From: Yersinia alsatica
Lineage (GTDB): Bacteria > Pseudomonadota > Gammaproteobacteria > Enterobacterales > Enterobacteriaceae
Length of the DNA: 64,000 nucleotides
Reading direction: 5' to 3'
Assembly: GCF_902170305.1 (NCBI RefSeq)
Contig: NZ_CABHWW010000023.1
Location: forward strand, 241,225 to 305,224
The notes beneath the pieces are model-generated. The model ran no database searches. It had not been told where the DNA came from and worked only from the letters and a program-made list of their open reading frames with translations. A program made the translations under genes and the position numbers. Every line of letters starts with the position of its first letter. Position 1 is the stretch's first letter. Below are positions 61,860-64,000 of this stretch, one piece after another.

Positions 61860-63136
61860 CTGACTCTTTTAACTCTGTAGTCATCGTCAATGCGAAAGGG
61901 GTCATCATTTCCGTTTCACCAGAAACAACACGAGTGAAAGGTGTCCAATTAACAACAGACAGTTCGCTACAATCGTTGAACGCTAAGGCTCCAATCGTCA
62001 CGAATCCGTTCGTATCCCCGGCAGGTAATTATCTAATAAGTATTTCGTACCCTATCTTCTCCGCACAAAAAGAGTATTTAGGTTACGTTAGCGGGAGCAT
62101 TTATCTCGATAAGAAAAACATATTAATGAGCATACTTGGGCACCATGGCTACAGAGATGGGTCATACCTCTATGTTGTGGATAAAAATCGGACATTGATT
62201 TATCACCCTAATAAACAACGAGTGGGAGAAGTCATTGTCAATAATGAAGCAATAAATGAGGTGATTCAGGGAGAGAAAGGTGGGAAAGTTATCATTAACT
62301 CTCAGGGTATTGATATGCTTGCTGGGTACGCACCAGTCAATTATTCTGGTTGGGGGATAGTTGCTGAGAAATCGGAAAGCCTCACTCTGTCAGTGCTTAA
62401 TGACCAAATGTGGAGTGTATTTGTGGCAACGCTTCCAATTGGTGCGCTCACGCTTTTAATTATTTGGATATCTTCGGTTTTTATCTCAAAACCATTATGG
62501 CAATTAGCGAGTGTCGTCAAAAACTTTGAAAGCCACACTTCGACTAAACGAGACTTAAATAAAGTGAAACCTTGGTATTTTGAAGCGTCACACCTGAAGC
62601 GTTCATTCGTCAGTACATTCAATATTGTATCCAACACAATTGATCAACTGCACCTCGATACCTTAACTGATTCTATGACTGGGTTGTTAAACCGCAGAGG
62701 TTTAGATAAGGCCATTGATAATTTGCGTATACAAAACACTCCATTTTCTGTGCTCGCTCTGGATGTTGATTACTTCAAAAAAGTGAATGATACCTTTGGT
62801 CATGATGTCGGTGATACTTTACTCATCAGTGTGGCAAATATGATCAAGGCGCAGGCGCGAGAGGTGGATATTGTCTGCCGATCTGGCGGAGAAGAGTTCA
62901 TGGTTTTTTTAGTTAAAGCAGACATACGTCAGGCTGAGTACGTTGCCGAGAGAATTCGAAAGTCCATTGAATCCAATGAGTTTGATGTCGTAGGTCACGT
63001 GACGATTTCTATCGGAGTATCCCAATGGTTAGCCGAAAGAGAGCCGATTAGCGCCATTCTTAAAGGTGCTGATGATGCACTTTACCAAGCAAAACATAAC
63101 GGTAGAAATAGAACTGAGGTATATAAGTTCAGATGA
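61860..63136 (+). pseudogene. Diguanylate cyclase, N-terminus removed by the IS5 element
   Basis: The remaining 425 residues start inside a periplasmic dCache sensor (FNSVVIVNAKGVIISVSPET), then a membrane helix (about 62415-62485 on DNA), then a GGDEF domain. The active site is SGGEEF and an RxxD (REVD) five residues before it is the inhibitory site for c-di-GMP, so the catalytic half is intact. The first helix and part of the sensor are lost; the frame extends left into the IS (ATG 61784), so a fusion could be made. SXT elements carry dgc genes in this variable site. Confidence 0.78.
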
Positions 63137-63389
63137 TAAAATAAATGGATACTGATCTGAACACTCATCTAAGCGAGTTTGTCATACTTTAGATAATTTT
63201 TACTTAATTGTGCTACAACAGTTTTGCCCAGAAACGTGTTACAAAGAGTGGTCAAGTGTGTGTACCATTTTCCCATTTTAAATCTGTGCTTGACGCGTGC
63301 TAAAGAGATCCAATGAAATCATATTTCATGGTCCTTGATATCCAAAAAAATCCTCTTAAATGCAAGTAATTACAAGAGCTTAAGATGAA
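63137..63389. other. Gene-free region after the diguanylate cyclase
   Basis: About 250 AT-rich bases with no reading frame of interest. The right end coincides with the start of a tRNA fragment, so it may be the end of an integrated element. Confidence 0.3.
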
Positions 63390-63442
63390 TTCAAAATCCG
63401 TTGCCTTCGGGCGTAGCGGTTCAAGTCCGCTCACCGGTACCA
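63390..63442 (+). repeat. 3' part of a tRNA-Leu (CAA), probable attachment-site copy
   Basis: From TTCAAAATCC (anticodon loop with CAA) the sequence follows tRNA-Leu to its CCA: variable arm GCC-TTCG-GGC, T arm AGCGG-TTCAAGT-CCGCT, then CACCGGT-A-CCA. The bases left of the anticodon loop (GATGAA) do not pair with the 3' side of the anticodon stem, so the 5' half is absent. This is what a tRNA-integrating element leaves at its far end when crossover is in the anticodon loop. Confidence 0.75.
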
Positions 63443-63449
63443 TACATAG

Positions 63450-63477
63450 AAAGGTCGCTTTTATAGCGGCCTTTCGT
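63450..63477 (+). terminator. tRNA-type terminator
   Basis: AAAGGTCGCT with AGCGGCCTTT around TTTAT, just after the tRNA fragment; the usual end of a tRNA transcript carried along with it. Confidence 0.7.
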
Positions 63478-63829
63478 CGTTTTAGGTGTTTGAAAATGTT
63501 CTAATTTTCAGGTGCTTACCTCAAAACTCCTTTCCTGCTATCGCCTCTTTTCTTCCCAAAATAGACTCCCTTTATCTGTCTTAGAATTTCTCCCATGGTC
63601 CATATATGGTTCATCGCATGACGATTCTGTGCACAAGGGAATCCCAGTAAATCCAACAAACTCCGGTGACTGCTAACTCGTAAGCTAGTATTACCAAGGG
63701 CTGCGGAGTGGACGAACCATGGTCGTACCATGGTGACTTTACGGTGCTATGCGCTTCTGGTTTGGCTGCTATGTGGTTTCTGATCGTTTTGACGGATTGT
63801 CGAAAACCGTTTTGTTATGGGTAGAGAAG
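63478..63829. other. Gene-free region before the IS3-like ends
   Basis: No supported gene. A palindrome ACCATGGTCGTACCATGGT lies near 63716-63734. Nothing else is recognised. Confidence 0.3.
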
Positions 63830-64000
63830 TGGACCCCGATGGTTGGACACATAAGCTAATTTCTTAAGTGGTTGATCTTGCTCATGCAGCGTATCTTTGT
63901 CTGCCGAAGTAGACTTCATCAGGAGTGATCCGCCCCGATAGTTTTGGACACCACGCTAAGCGAGTAAAATCGTTTAACGAGGTGAACAATGACATCAAAG
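63830..64000 (+). mobile_element. Left ends of IS3-family elements, cut by the window edge
   Basis: Two related terminal sequences occur: CCCCGATGGTTGGACAC at 63834-63850 and CCCCGATAGTTTTGGACACC at 63933-63952. TGGAC ends are typical of IS3-family elements. After the second, GAGGTG leads to an ATG at 63989 (MTSK), probably the first codons of orfA of an IS3-type transposase. The first end may be a remnant of another copy. Confidence 0.55.

Noticed and set aside
63390..63442. Intact tRNA-Leu gene
   Set aside because: The sequence left of the anticodon loop does not form the anticodon stem, D arm or acceptor strand, so only the 3' part is present.
63516..63731. Minus-strand frame of 71 codons near the right end
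   Set aside because: No ribosome site or family resemblance, and it spans a palindromic intergenic stretch.

Overview
The window reads as the backbone of an integrative and conjugative element (ICE) of the SXT/R391 type from a marine gammaproteobacterium (Vibrio, Shewanella or Alteromonas-like). The evidence is the order of the transfer genes (traI, traD, traJ-like, DUF4400 gene, traL-E-K-B-V-A, dsbC, traC, trbI-like, trhF, traW, traU, traN) followed by the ssb, bet, exo, cobS, cobT-like and radC recombination block. Cargo sits at the positions where this family is known to carry variable DNA: before traI, between the DUF4400 gene and traL, between traA and dsbC, between traN and the DUF1845 gene, and after the last primase-like gene. 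Integrase, setCD and traF/H/G are not in the window.

Layout. 1-3.3 kb: an ISL3-family insertion sequence with perfect 8-bp target duplications, a tnpB gene (RNA-guided nuclease family) with a right-end hairpin, and the tail of a disrupted ICE gene. 3.5-14.7 kb: a defence island with a WYL regulator, type I restriction-modification (hsdM, hsdS, hsdR) with an embedded Fic gene, and a SIR2-HerA pair. 14.8-20 kb: relaxase, coupling protein and two accessory transfer genes. 20.2-21.3 kb: a second Fic protein with its own DNA-binding domain. 21.5-25.6 kb: pilus/type IV secretion genes. 25.6-26.4 kb: a GNAT/DUF1778 toxin-antitoxin pair. 26.8-35.7 kb: dsbC to traN, with traN cut short by a 264-bp element carrying IS5-like ends. 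35.9-38.5 kb: a two-gene insert flanked by a direct duplication of the end of the DUF1845 gene. 38.8-49.1 kb: homologous recombination genes plus a MoxR/VWA-type module. 49.3-60.6 kb: an electrophile-detoxification island (GST, NemR-like regulator with five matching operators, quinone oxidoreductase, LysR, dead aldehyde dehydrogenase, NemA, aldehyde dehydrogenase, Ohr, YqhD, CurA-like and DJ-1 proteins). 60.6-64 kb: an IS5-family element, a diguanylate cyclase truncated by it, the 3' part of a tRNA-Leu, and the start of an IS3-family element.

The most interesting signal is a repeated two-hairpin RNA leader placed directly before start codons. I find it before 13 genes (traI, traL, dsbC and ten sites in the 38.8-48.0 kb block). 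In nearly every case the second hairpin pairs the Shine-Dalgarno sequence with an upstream complement, and the pairing is kept although the bases differ. This suggests ICE-wide control of translation; the published radC RNA motif is the nearest thing I know. Three proteins of the same block also share an aromatic C-terminal tail (-FYF or -YYF). The truncated traN and the unusual downstream region raise the question whether this copy can still transfer by itself.
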